A stretch of 64,000 nucleotides of DNA, taken from positions 310,001-374,000 of the forward strand of contig PMSI01000001.1 of NCBI GenBank assembly GCA_003168375.1, in the 5' to 3' direction. The position numbers and the translations under genes are program-made. The DNA is from Vulcanimicrobiota bacterium (GTDB lineage Bacteria > Vulcanimicrobiota > Vulcanimicrobiia > Vulcanimicrobiales > Vulcanimicrobiaceae). The notes beneath the pieces were generated by a model. It was not told the DNA's origin, did no database searches, and was given only the letters and a program-made list of their open reading frames with translations. The first letter of the stretch is position 1; each line of letters opens with the position of its first letter. Positions 52,569-61,012 of this stretch are shown in pieces.

Positions 52569-53846
52569 ATGAGCCGCGGTATGCTGGACCTGATGCGGTT
52601 CTCGCTCGGGATCAACTACTGGCCGCGCCGCTCGGCCATGGCGATGTGGCGGCGCTTCGACCCGGGCGAGATCCGCGAGGACTTCGCGCGGATCGCCGGC
52701 CTCGGCCTCGATACCGTGCGGTTCTTCCTGCGCTGGGACGACTTTCAACCCACGCCGGAGACGATCGACCCAACGATGCTGGCTCGGCTGGAGGCGGTGG
52801 CCGACATCGCCGCCGAGGCGGGACTGCAGACGATGCCGACCCTCTTTTGCGGCCACATGAGCGGCGTCAATTGGCTGCCACCGTGGTCGCTCGACCCGGC
52901 GTCGCGGCACGGTCGCTTCCGCGCGATCGCCGGCGAGGCCGAAACACCCTACGGGATCGGCGACTTCTACTGCGGGCCGCTGCTCGACGCGCAGTTGCTC
53001 TTCGCGCGCGCGGCCGGCGAGCGGTTGCGCGCGCACCCCGCGGTTTTCGCGTGGGACCTGGGCAACGAGTTCAGCAACGTGCGCGAGCCGTCGAGCGACG
53101 CCGACGCGGCGAATTGGAGCCGACGGCTCACGGCGGCCCTCGAAGAGAGCTCCGGGATTCGGGTGACCGCCGGGACGCACGGCGAGGATCTGACCCGCGA
53201 CCGGGCGCTCCGGCTCTCGTCGCTGTGCGCACCGTTCGCGTTCGCGACGATGCACGGCTACAGCGTGTACAGCGCGTTCGCGCGGAGCCGGCTCGATCCG
53301 GAGGTCGTGCCGTTTCTGGCGATGCTAGCCGCGGCGTTCTCGCACAAGCCCGTGCTCTTCACCGAGTTCGGCAACCCGACGTGCCCGCCGGGGAAACTCT
53401 CACCGTACGAACGGGTCGCGCTCCCGGGCGAGCCGCCGAACCCGACGGTCTCGCCCGACGATCCGGTGCTGGCGGCGTACGCCTGCCTCGACGAGGACGA
53501 GATGGCGGCCTACTGCCGTAACGTGCTCGAGCGGCTGCACGCCGACGGCCGGCTGGGCGCGTACTGGTGGTGCTGGGCCGACTACGACCGGGCGCTGCGC
53601 GACGAACCGCCGTTCGACCGCGCGCCGCACGAGCTGAGCTTCGGCATCGTGCGCGCCGACGGCAACGAGAAGCCGGTCGCCGCCGCGCTCGCGGCGTTCG
53701 CAGGCGAGCGGCGCACGGTGCTCGCGGCGCAGGAGATGCCGATGATCGCCGAGGTCTACTATTACCGCACGCTGCCGACCAGCACGCGGACGCTCTTCGA
53801 GGCGTTCCTCGGTCGGGTCGAGGAACGCCGCAGCGGCATGCGGTAA
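52569..53846 (+). CDS. Glycoside hydrolase (GH5/cellulase-like TIM barrel)
   Basis: A 425-residue protein. ATG 52569 is used; the frame extends 26 codons upstream and another ATG lies at 52581. The TIM-barrel opening FSLGINYWPRRSAMAMWRRF and GLDTVRFFLRWDDFQPTPE are typical of GH5/GH42-like enzymes. The likely acid/base is Glu in AWDLGNEFSNV and the nucleophile Glu in LFTEFGNPTCPP. No signal peptide is seen, so it may act in the cytoplasm on oligosaccharides. Substrate unknown. It diverges from the Gly/Gln-rich exported gene by 34 bp. Confidence 0.88.
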   Translation: MSRGMLDLMRFSLGINYWPRRSAMAMWRRFDPGEIREDFARIAGLGLDTVRFFLRWDDFQPTPETIDPTMLARLEAVADIAAEAGLQTMPTLFCGHMSGVNWLPPWSLDPASRHGRFRAIAGEAETPYGIGDFYCGPLLDAQLLFARAAGERLRAHPAVFAWDLGNEFSNVREPSSDADAANWSRRLTAALEESSGIRVTAGTHGEDLTRDRALRLSSLCAPFAFATMHGYSVYSAFARSRLDPEVVPFLAMLAAAFSHKPVLFTEFGNPTCPPGKLSPYERVALPGEPPNPTVSPDDPVLAAYACLDEDEMAAYCRNVLERLHADGRLGAYWWCWADYDRALRDEPPFDRAPHELSFGIVRADGNEKPVAAALAAFAGERRTVLAAQEMPMIAEVYYYRTLPTSTRTLFEAFLGRVEERRSGMR

Positions 53847-53855
53847 GCGGTCGGG

Positions 53856-54638
53856 ATGCGCGAAAACCTTGTGAAGCGCCGGCTGGCGGCCGGTGAGACC
53901 GCTATCGGCTCGTGGCTCTCGTTCTCCGACGCACTCTCGGCGCAAGCGATGGCGAGCGCCGGGTGGGACTGGCTGCTCGTCGATATGGAGCACGGACCGA
54001 TCCCGCTCGGCGACGCCGCCGCGATCGTCACGGCGCTGCACGGTGCCGGCGTCGTCCCGTTCGTGCGCCCGGCCTGGAACGAGTCCTCGCAGATTCAGCC
54101 CGCGCTCGATCTCGGCTGCTCAGGGATCATCGTCCCCGTCGTGAACGACGCCGCCGACGCGCGCAAGGTGGTGCAGGATGCGCGCTTTCCGCCGCTGGGC
54201 GAACGCAGCCGCGGCGGGATCCGCACCCCGCTCTCCTTTCGCACCGACGCGATGACGTACTTCGAACGCGCCAACGAAGAGATCGTCGTGCTGACGCAGG
54301 TCGAGACCACCGCCGCCGTGCGCAACATCGACGAGATCGTCGCGGTCGAGGGCATCGACGGCGTCTTCGTCGGTCCGAACGATCTCGCCGCCTCCATCGG
54401 CAAGCGCTGGCCCGACGTGTGGGAGCACGACGACGGCTACATGGCGATGGTGAAGAACGTCGCGGAGGCGACCCGCAGCGCCGGCAAGGTCGCCGGCTTC
54501 CTCGCGCGCGACGCGGCGATGGCGAAGCGCGTCGTCGAGCTCGGCTACCGCTTCGTCGGTGTCTCCGGTGACGGCAACTTCGTGATGGGTGCGGCAAAGC
54601 GCACGCTCGACGACACACGCGCTGCGCTCGGGCGATGA
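53856..54638 (+). CDS. HpcH/HpaI family aldolase
   Basis: A 260-residue TIM-barrel class II aldolase: the metal site in DWLLVDMEHGPIPLGDA, FVRPAWNESSQIQPALDLGC, RFPPLGERSRGGIRTPLS and a VFVGPNDLAASIGKR motif with Asp. It cleaves or joins 2-keto-acid substrates with pyruvate, such as 2-keto-3-deoxy sugar acids or 4-hydroxy-2-oxo acids. It starts 9 bp after the glycoside hydrolase and overlaps the SDR gene (ATGA). The trio may process sugar-derived acids, though this is not proved. Confidence 0.9.
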   Translation: MRENLVKRRLAAGETAIGSWLSFSDALSAQAMASAGWDWLLVDMEHGPIPLGDAAAIVTALHGAGVVPFVRPAWNESSQIQPALDLGCSGIIVPVVNDAADARKVVQDARFPPLGERSRGGIRTPLSFRTDAMTYFERANEEIVVLTQVETTAAVRNIDEIVAVEGIDGVFVGPNDLAASIGKRWPDVWEHDDGYMAMVKNVAEATRSAGKVAGFLARDAAMAKRVVELGYRFVGVSGDGNFVMGAAKRTLDDTRAALGR

Positions 54639-55741
54639 GCGTCATCGTCGTCACCGGCGCGTCGAGCGGGATCGGACGCGCGCTCGCGGTGCGTGCCGCG
54701 CGGGCTGGGTACGACGTGGTCGCGATCGGCCGCAACCGCGCGGCCCTCGACGCGCTCGCCGAGCGCGTGCGGGTCGAGCACGGGCGCATCGTCGTCGACG
54801 CGTTCGACGTCGGCGAGCCCGCGAACGCGCGCGCGATCGTCGCCGTGGCACGCCACGCCTTCGGCCGCATCGACGTCCTCGTCAACAACGCCGGCCAGGT
54901 TGCGGTCGGACCGCTCTCACAGCAGAGCGACGACGCGCTCCGCGCACAGTTCGGCACGCATGCGATCGGCCCGATCGCGCTCGTCCGCGAGGCGTTGCCG
55001 CTGCTGCGCGAAGCGCACGGTCACGTCTTCATGCTCGGCAGCGGCGTCGCGCGCGTCCCGGTCGGCGGCCTCGGCGCGTATCCGCCCTCGAAAGCGGCGA
55101 CCCGCTCGGCGGCGTCGATCTTGCGACGCGAGCTGAAGCCCGACGGGATCGCGGTGACCTACGTCGACCCGGGTGCGGTCGACACCGCGTTCATGGCGCG
55201 CGCCGGGATGCCGGGCGCGCCGGCCTCGATTCTCGCGACCCCCGAAGACGTCGCGCGCAAGATCTTGCTCGCCGTCCGCACGAGGCCGCGCGTCGTGAAC
55301 GCGGTGCCGTGGCAAACGGCGTTCGTCGCGCTCGCCGAACTCTTCCCGCGCGTCACCGACTTCGTGCTCGAGCGAAACCCGACGCTCATCGGGGCCGCCG
55401 GCGCGCCGCCGCCGGCACTCGAAGCCGCGCCGCCACCGGCTCTCGATGCGGCGCCGCCCGCCGCGCTCGAAGCGGCGCCCTCGGTGGAGGCGTCCGGCTT
55501 CGACGAGGCGCTCGAACCGGTGCGCCGACGCATGGAACGCGTGAAGCTGCGCGAGGAGTTCGTGCGCGAGCTGCTGCACGCGGGCGATGTGCTCGACGCG
55601 CACGAAGTCGCGCTGCGCTGGGCGGGGATGCCGAACAAGAACGAGCGCGCCGCAACGAACGAAGTGCTCGACGCGCTCGCCGGCGCCGGCTTCCTGCAGC
55701 GCGACGGCGAACGTTTTCTGGTCGTGCGCGGCCCGGACTGA
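54635..55741 (+). CDS. Short-chain dehydrogenase with extra C-terminal domain
   Basis: A 368-residue protein. Residues 1-245 form a classical SDR: VIVVTGASSGIGRALAVRAA (TGxxxGxG), LVNNAGQVAVGPLSQQ (NNAG), and YPPSKAA with the YxxxK active pair. Typical SDRs end near 250. Here a Pro/Ala linker with repeated PPPALEAAP/PPALDAAP units (residues about 255-285) leads to a helical, winged-helix-like domain (RRRMERVKLREEFVRELLHA, VALRWAGMPNKNERAAT, LQRDGERFLVVRG). ATGA overlap with the aldolase. The extra domain is not known to me; it might bind nucleic acid or a protein. Confidence 0.85.
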   Translation: MSVIVVTGASSGIGRALAVRAARAGYDVVAIGRNRAALDALAERVRVEHGRIVVDAFDVGEPANARAIVAVARHAFGRIDVLVNNAGQVAVGPLSQQSDDALRAQFGTHAIGPIALVREALPLLREAHGHVFMLGSGVARVPVGGLGAYPPSKAATRSAASILRRELKPDGIAVTYVDPGAVDTAFMARAGMPGAPASILATPEDVARKILLAVRTRPRVVNAVPWQTAFVALAELFPRVTDFVLERNPTLIGAAGAPPPALEAAPPPALDAAPPAALEAAPSVEASGFDEALEPVRRRMERVKLREEFVRELLHAGDVLDAHEVALRWAGMPNKNERAATNEVLDALAGAGFLQRDGERFLVVRGPD

Positions 55742-55747
55742 TGCACC

Positions 55748-56914
55748 GTGACGCAGCAGCAGCTCGCCGGCCTGCGCACGCGGCTCGTCGCCCACCTCAA
55801 GGCGCGCGGCGACCTGCGCACCGAGCGGGTCGCGGCCGCGTTCGAACGCGTCCCGCGTCACCTGTTCGTCCCTGATCTCGCGCCGGAAGAGGTCTACACC
55901 GACCGCTCCATCGCGATCAAGAAACAGGACGGCGTTCCGATCAGCTCGTCCTCGCAGCCCGCGATCATGGCCGAGATGCTCGAGATGCTCGCGCTCACCG
56001 AGGGCGATCAGGTGCTGGAGATCGGTGCAGGCAGCGGGTACAACGCCGCGCTTCTCGCCGAGCTGGTCGGGCCGTCCGGCTCCGTGGAGACGATCGACCT
56101 CGACGACGATCTGGTGAAGGCCGCGCGCGCGCATCTCGACGCGGCCGGATACCCGCAGGTGCGCGCGATCTGCGCCGACGGTGCGCGCGGCGACCCGCAC
56201 GGCGCGGCGTTCGACGCCGTCATCGCAACCGTCGGCGTCGAGCGGATCCCGCCGGCGTGGATCGCGCAACTGCGCAACGGCGGACGGCTCGTCGCGCCGC
56301 TGACGCTCCGTTCGATGCAGAAGGTGGTCGCCTTCGAACGCACCGCCGCGGGACTGGAGAGCCGCGCGATCGTCGACGCCGGCTTCATGATGCTGCGCGG
56401 CCCGTCCGCGAGCGAGGAGACCCGCACGATCGCGCTCGGCGATCCCGCGATCGTGCTGCGCGTGCTCACCGCGCACGCGGGCGCAGTCGACGGCGGCATC
56501 CTCGCGCACGCGCTGCGCGCACCTGCGCAGGACGCGGTGCCGGTGCGGCGCATCGGGCTCGAAGACGCGTGGAACGGGTTTTCGCTGTGGCTCGCGCTCA
56601 CCGACGACGCGTCGTGCCGGTTGACCGCGAGCGGGCCGCGTGCCCAGGATGGCACCGTGCCGAATCTCTTGTCCGGCGGTGAATCGCTGTACGGAACCTC
56701 GGCGACGTTCGGGGTCTGCTCTGCGGGCGAGCTGGTCGTGTTCGCGCGGCGCGGAAGCTACGAGGTGGTGCTGCGCAGCTTCGGCACCCCCGCCGGCGGG
56801 CTCGCGCGGCTGCAGAACGCGATCGCCGAATGGGACGGCGCCGGGCGCCCCAGCAACGCCAAGTTGCGCATCACGATCGCGCCCGACGGCGCCACGCTCA
56901 CCTACTTCGCGTAG
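55748..56914 (+). CDS. Protein-L-isoaspartate O-methyltransferase-like protein with C-terminal extension
   Basis: A 388-residue protein with GTG start. Residues 1-220 resemble PCMT: RVAAAFERVPRHLFVPDLAP, KKQDGVPISSSSQPAIMAEM, and SAM motif I VLEIGAGSGYNAALLAELVG. Normal PCMT has about 210-220 residues. The additional 165 residues are beta-rich (WNGFSLWLALTDDASC, GTSATFGVCSAGELVVFARR). This size and layout is shared with the FxLD-type methyltransferases found with lanthipeptide systems, but no precursor or cyclase is nearby. Repair of isoaspartyl damage is the default role. Confidence 0.8.
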   Translation: MTQQQLAGLRTRLVAHLKARGDLRTERVAAAFERVPRHLFVPDLAPEEVYTDRSIAIKKQDGVPISSSSQPAIMAEMLEMLALTEGDQVLEIGAGSGYNAALLAELVGPSGSVETIDLDDDLVKAARAHLDAAGYPQVRAICADGARGDPHGAAFDAVIATVGVERIPPAWIAQLRNGGRLVAPLTLRSMQKVVAFERTAAGLESRAIVDAGFMMLRGPSASEETRTIALGDPAIVLRVLTAHAGAVDGGILAHALRAPAQDAVPVRRIGLEDAWNGFSLWLALTDDASCRLTASGPRAQDGTVPNLLSGGESLYGTSATFGVCSAGELVVFARRGSYEVVLRSFGTPAGGLARLQNAIAEWDGAGRPSNAKLRITIAPDGATLTYFA

Positions 56915-57700
56915 CTACCAGTACGCGACGTCTTTTTGCTGCGTGTCCTTGTACTTGCCGTAGATCTCGGGGTTCGCTTTGAACTGGTGCTCGAGATCGG
57001 CGATGCGCGCTTCGTCGATCGGGTGATCGCGCAGCCAGAAATTCTGGCCCGGCCCGTACGCCTCGGTCATGATTTGGAAGAACCAGACCATCCCCCACGG
57101 GTTGAACTGCCCGGTCGCCGCCATGATCCGCGCGCCTTCTTCGTCGGCCGCGGCCTCGATGTGGCGCGACTGTGCGGCGTCGGTTCCGGCGACGGCGAAC
57201 TGCGAGCCGTAGTCGATCGCGGCACCGGCCAGCGGACCAAGCACGATCTGCGCCAGGATCGAGCCGATCTGCGCGGCTGTGCTCTTCTTCTGTAACGCCG
57301 CCATCCGCTGGGCGACGTGGTGGAGCACCATGTGGCCGGTCTCGTGCGCGAGCACGCCCGCCAGCTCGTCCTTGTTCTTCGCCATCCGCAGCAGCGGCTC
57401 GTTGATGTAGATGTTTCCGCCCGGGACCGCGAAGGCGTTGGCCGAGTCGCCGCGCACGACGTAGTAGCGCATCGGATAGGGATACCGCGCCTTGACCGTC
57501 TCGGAGATCACCGACCCGATCTCGTTGAGGTGCTCGTAAAACGGCGAGTCGAAGAGAAGATCCCCGTCCTCGCGGAGCTTGGCAAAGACCTCGCGGCCGA
57601 CGGCAGCCTCGTCGATCGCCGCCAGGGCGGGCAGGACGTGCCCGATCTGTGTGACGCCGACGGTGGTGATGAGACTGCGGACGAACGCGCTGCGTTCCAT
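56915..57700 (-). CDS. M48 family metallopeptidase
   Basis: A 261-residue protein with a weak N-terminal hydrophobic segment (LITTVGVTQIGHVLPALAA). The zinc motif HETGH occurs in GVLAHETGHMVLHHVAQRM, with the third ligand in the SRHIEAAADEEGARIM segment (ExxxD). The sequence ANAFAVPGGNIYINEPLLRM is typical of M48 (Oma1/BepA/HtpX group). Size and likely export suggest envelope protein quality control. No TPR tail. Its start is only 28 bp from the divergent S53 protease start. Confidence 0.9.
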   Translation of the reverse strand: MERSAFVRSLITTVGVTQIGHVLPALAAIDEAAVGREVFAKLREDGDLLFDSPFYEHLNEIGSVISETVKARYPYPMRYYVVRGDSANAFAVPGGNIYINEPLLRMAKNKDELAGVLAHETGHMVLHHVAQRMAALQKKSTAAQIGSILAQIVLGPLAGAAIDYGSQFAVAGTDAAQSRHIEAAADEEGARIMAATGQFNPWGMVWFFQIMTEAYGPGQNFWLRDHPIDEARIADLEHQFKANPEIYGKYKDTQQKDVAYW

Positions 57701-57728
57701 CGTACGTATTCCCTCGGAAAGGTCGCGG

Positions 57729-59474
57729 TTGAGACTACAACGGTATCCCTGGCTCGTCGGTTGCGTGGCGCTGGCGGTTCTCCTCGGTTCCCCGCCTCGG
57801 CCGGCCGGCGCCGCGACCTCGCGCGTCGCGGTCCCGCTCGGGGCGCTCGCCGGGCTCCACGACGCCGGCCCAGCCGACGGCCGGACGACGCTGCACCTCG
57901 CCGTCGAGCTTCAGCCGAAAGCCGATCTCGACGCGCTGGCAGCCCGGATGAGCGACCCGACCGATCCGGCGCACCGCCAGGTGCTCACGAACGTGGCGTT
58001 CGTCGACCGGTTCGGCCGCCTGCCCGACGCGCGCGCCGCGGGCGCGCTGCTGCGGGCCGCCGGCGGGACCGACGTCCAGGTCGCCGGCGACGGGCTGGTC
58101 GCCGGTGCGCTGATGCGGATCTCCGAGGCCGAGCGGCTGTTCGGAGTTCGCTGGGAGAAATGGACGGACGGCACGCGCAGCGTGCTGGCGCCGAGCGGGC
58201 CGCTGACGATCGCGCTGGGCGGGGTCCGCGACGTGCGCGGCGCGGTTGTGGCGACCTCGCCGCGGCTCGCCGACACGCGCCCGTCGTTCACGTACTTCCG
58301 CGGCGACTGGTACGAGCCGGTGCGCTTCCGCTCGATGACCGACGCCGTCGACAACGGCGGCAGCGGCCAGCGCATCGTCCTGGTCGAGGACGCGTCCGAC
58401 CGCTTCGACGTCAACGACCTGGCGAAGTTCCTCGCCGCCGAGGGCGCGCCGCCCGGCGCCACGAGCAGCCGCGTCACCGAGCGCAGCTTCGTCTTCAAGA
58501 ACGCGTCGAGCGAGTGCGGCCGCGACGACCGCGGCCAAGAGGCCGGTCTCGACGTCAGCGCGGCGATCACGATGGCGCCGCTGGCCGAGGTGATCGCCGA
58601 CTACGACGACGTTTGCGGCGGCGGCAACGACGCCACCGTCGCGCTCGCCCGCGCGCTCGACCTCGACCCGACCGTGCTCGTGCTGCCAGTCGTCGTCGGA
58701 CCGGCTGACGGCCCGCTCGCGGCCCGCTACGGCCAGACCCCGATCCCGTACCTCGAGGCGCTGGTGCGCGGGATCCCGATCGTCGTGCCGGCCGGCGACG
58801 ACGGCGCCTACGGTTTCAAGGAAGACGGAATCGAGCGCCCGCGGGTGGCTTGGCCGTGCGTGATGCCGTACGTCATCTGCGCCGGCGGCACCCAGCTCGG
58901 CGACCGCGACGGCGTCGCCGACGAGGGACCCTGGAACGATCTCGACCACGCGGGCGGCGGCGGCATCTCGGTCGAGCCCCGGCCGGCGTGGCAGAACGCG
59001 CCGGGCGACTTCCTGTTCTCGACGGCGTACGTGAAGAACCGCATCGTCCCCGACGTCTCCGCCGACGCCTCGGGACACTTGCGCGTTTATTGGCACGGCT
59101 ACGGTTTGGGCGGCGTCGGCGGGACGAGCGAGAGCGCGTCGCTGATCGGGGCCGAGCTCGCCGCGATCAACAGCTTGATCGCGCCCTCGCGGCGCTTGCT
59201 GACCGCCGGCGACCTCTACGTGCTCGCGCGCACGACGCCGCAGGCGTTCCGCGACGTCTCGCGCGAGAACGACCGTGGCTGGAAAGACAACAACCTGCGC
59301 CCGCTGCGCAAACCGATCCCGAAAAACTACCGCGGCTTCTTGCCGACGCCGCCGCCGCTGGTGAAAGGCTGCGCGGAACAACAGCCCGACGGCTGCGCGG
59401 TGACGACCGGCTTCGACGCGGTGACGGGGATCGGCTCGATCAAGGAGCACGCCGCGGTCGACGCGCTGCGTTAA
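57729..59474 (+). CDS. S53 family serine-carboxyl peptidase (sedolisin-like)
   Basis: A 581-residue exported protein using TTG 57729, with GGAAAGG 6-7 bp upstream; earlier in-frame codons overlap the divergent M48 gene. A signal peptide (YPWLVGCVALAVLLGSPPRP) is followed by a pro-domain (about residues 30-180) with SEAERLFGVRWEKW. The catalytic residues are Glu and Asp in RGQEAGLDVSAA (4 apart), the oxyanion Asp in VPAGDDGAYG and the Ser in GGTSESASLIGAE. It is an acid-active endopeptidase in the family's known members. Confidence 0.88.
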   Translation: MRLQRYPWLVGCVALAVLLGSPPRPAGAATSRVAVPLGALAGLHDAGPADGRTTLHLAVELQPKADLDALAARMSDPTDPAHRQVLTNVAFVDRFGRLPDARAAGALLRAAGGTDVQVAGDGLVAGALMRISEAERLFGVRWEKWTDGTRSVLAPSGPLTIALGGVRDVRGAVVATSPRLADTRPSFTYFRGDWYEPVRFRSMTDAVDNGGSGQRIVLVEDASDRFDVNDLAKFLAAEGAPPGATSSRVTERSFVFKNASSECGRDDRGQEAGLDVSAAITMAPLAEVIADYDDVCGGGNDATVALARALDLDPTVLVLPVVVGPADGPLAARYGQTPIPYLEALVRGIPIVVPAGDDGAYGFKEDGIERPRVAWPCVMPYVICAGGTQLGDRDGVADEGPWNDLDHAGGGGISVEPRPAWQNAPGDFLFSTAYVKNRIVPDVSADASGHLRVYWHGYGLGGVGGTSESASLIGAELAAINSLIAPSRRLLTAGDLYVLARTTPQAFRDVSRENDRGWKDNNLRPLRKPIPKNYRGFLPTPPPLVKGCAEQQPDGCAVTTGFDAVTGIGSIKEHAAVDALR

Positions 59475-60267
59475 AGCCAAGCGCGGCGAAGAACACGAGC
59501 GTCGCGAGCAGCACGATCGTCGCGCCTGACGATGCGTGCAGCTCGTACGAGGCGTACAGCCCGCCGACGCTCGAGAAGACGCCGAACGCGCACGAGAGCG
59601 CCATCATCGGGACGAACCGTTTCGTCAACTGCGAGGCGGCGGCCGCCGGCGTGACGAGCAGCGCCGCGACGAGCACGATCCCGACCGCTTGCAGCGAGAC
59701 GATGATCGTCATCGCGATGATCACCAGCAGCGCGTAGTCGAGGAAGGCGGCGCGAATCCCGGCCGCCTGCGCGACGACCGGATCGAACGAGGTGTAGAGC
59801 AGCGGGCGCCACAACGCGGCGACGGCGAGCGCGACGGCCAGCGCCAGCCCGACGACCATCGCGACGTCGTACGCCGAGACGCCCAGAATGCTCCCGAACA
59901 GGAAGCTCTGCAGATCCACGGTGGCGCGCGGCGCGCGCGACATGAGGAATACGCCCAGCGCGAACGCGCCGGTGAACAGCACGCCGATCGAGGTGTCGAG
60001 CGAGACCTTCCCGCGCCGGTGTACGAAGCCGATGCCGAGCGCCGTTACGATCGTCGCGATCGCCGCGCCGGCGTAGAAGTTCGCGCCGCGCAGATACGCG
60101 ATCGCGATCCCCGCGAACGAGGCGTGCGCGAGCCCGTCGCCGATGAACGAGAGCTTGCGCAGCACGACGTACGTCCCCATCGAGGAGCACAGCGCGCCGA
60201 CGACCAGCGCGACGACGAACGCGCGCTGCATGAAATCGTACTGGAACGGGGCCAGAACGTCGGGCAC
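59440..60267 (-). CDS. Metal ABC transporter permease, ZnuB/MntB-type
   Basis: A 275-residue protein with GTG start and about eight helices (MQRAFVVALVVGALCSSMG, ALLVIIAMTIIVSLQAVGIV, LVAALLVTPAAAASQLTKRF). The ABC-3 signature LSFIGDGLAHASFAGIAIAY, with its GDGLAHA motif, is clear. It forms the channel for Zn2+ or Mn2+ uptake with the ATPase and binding protein directly upstream. Its end overlaps the S53 gene's last codons on the other strand by 35 bp. Confidence 0.93.
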   Translation of the reverse strand: MPDVLAPFQYDFMQRAFVVALVVGALCSSMGTYVVLRKLSFIGDGLAHASFAGIAIAYLRGANFYAGAAIATIVTALGIGFVHRRGKVSLDTSIGVLFTGAFALGVFLMSRAPRATVDLQSFLFGSILGVSAYDVAMVVGLALAVALAVAALWRPLLYTSFDPVVAQAAGIRAAFLDYALLVIIAMTIIVSLQAVGIVLVAALLVTPAAAASQLTKRFVPMMALSCAFGVFSSVGGLYASYELHASSGATIVLLATLVFFAALGFNAARRPRRAP

Positions 60268-60268
60268 G

Positions 60269-61012
60269 TTAGCGGCGGTGTCCGTGGGTGTGCGTGTGCT
60301 CGCGGATCCCGGCGTACGCGCCCGACTCCAGGACTTCGTCCGGCGTGCCGTCGGCCAGAATCTTGCGGTCGACGACGATCAGCCGGTCGAACCACTCCGC
60401 CGCGCGGTCGAGATCGTGCGTCGTCATCAGCACCGGCAGCCCGTCGGCGACCAGTCCGCGTACGAGCTGCAGCAGCGACTCCTCGGTCGCGGCGTCGACG
60501 CCGGTCGTCGGCTCGTCGAGCAGCAGCACGAGCGGTTCCTGCGCGATCGCGCGCGCCACGAACACGCGCTGCTGCTGGCCGCCGGAGAGCTCGCTGATGT
60601 GGCGGTTCGCGACCGCGCCGAGATCGAGCGCTTCGATCGCGCGCGCGACCGCACGATGGTCGTGCGCCGAGAAGCGCTGGAACGGACGGATGCGCGGATA
60701 GCGTCCCATCGTGACGACGTCGCGCACGCTCACCGGAAACTGCCAGTCGACGTCTTCCACCTGCGGGACGTATCCGATCGTTCCCGGTGGAAGCTCGCGT
60801 GGCGGCAGCCCTTGAACGCGCACCGTTCCCTCGGCGGGTTGCACCAGCCCGGCGACGGCTTTGAGCAGCGTCGACTTCCCCGAGCCGTTCGGCCCGACGA
60901 TGCCGAGCGCGGTCCCGCGCGGCAGGTCGAAGTCGACCCCTTGCAGCGCCTCGACGCGCTCGTACCGCACATGCAGCCCGTGCACTTCGACCGCAGGCAC
61001 CGCGCCGGTCAT
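60269..61012 (-). CDS. Metal ABC transporter ATPase, ZnuC/MntA-type
   Basis: A 247-residue protein: Walker A GPNGSGKST at residues 40-48, Q-loop YVPQVEDVDWQFPV, signature LSGGQQQRVFVARAIAQEP, Walker B LVLLLDEPTTGVD. The C-terminus is His-rich (EHTHTHGHRR), common in zinc-type ATPases. It starts at ATG 61012, overlapping the binding-protein stop (ATGA). Energy-coupling subunit of the metal importer, one base from the permease start. Confidence 0.95.
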   Translation of the reverse strand: MTGAVPAVEVHGLHVRYERVEALQGVDFDLPRGTALGIVGPNGSGKSTLLKAVAGLVQPAEGTVRVQGLPPRELPPGTIGYVPQVEDVDWQFPVSVRDVVTMGRYPRIRPFQRFSAHDHRAVARAIEALDLGAVANRHISELSGGQQQRVFVARAIAQEPLVLLLDEPTTGVDAATEESLLQLVRGLVADGLPVLMTTHDLDRAAEWFDRLIVVDRKILADGTPDEVLESGAYAGIREHTHTHGHRR

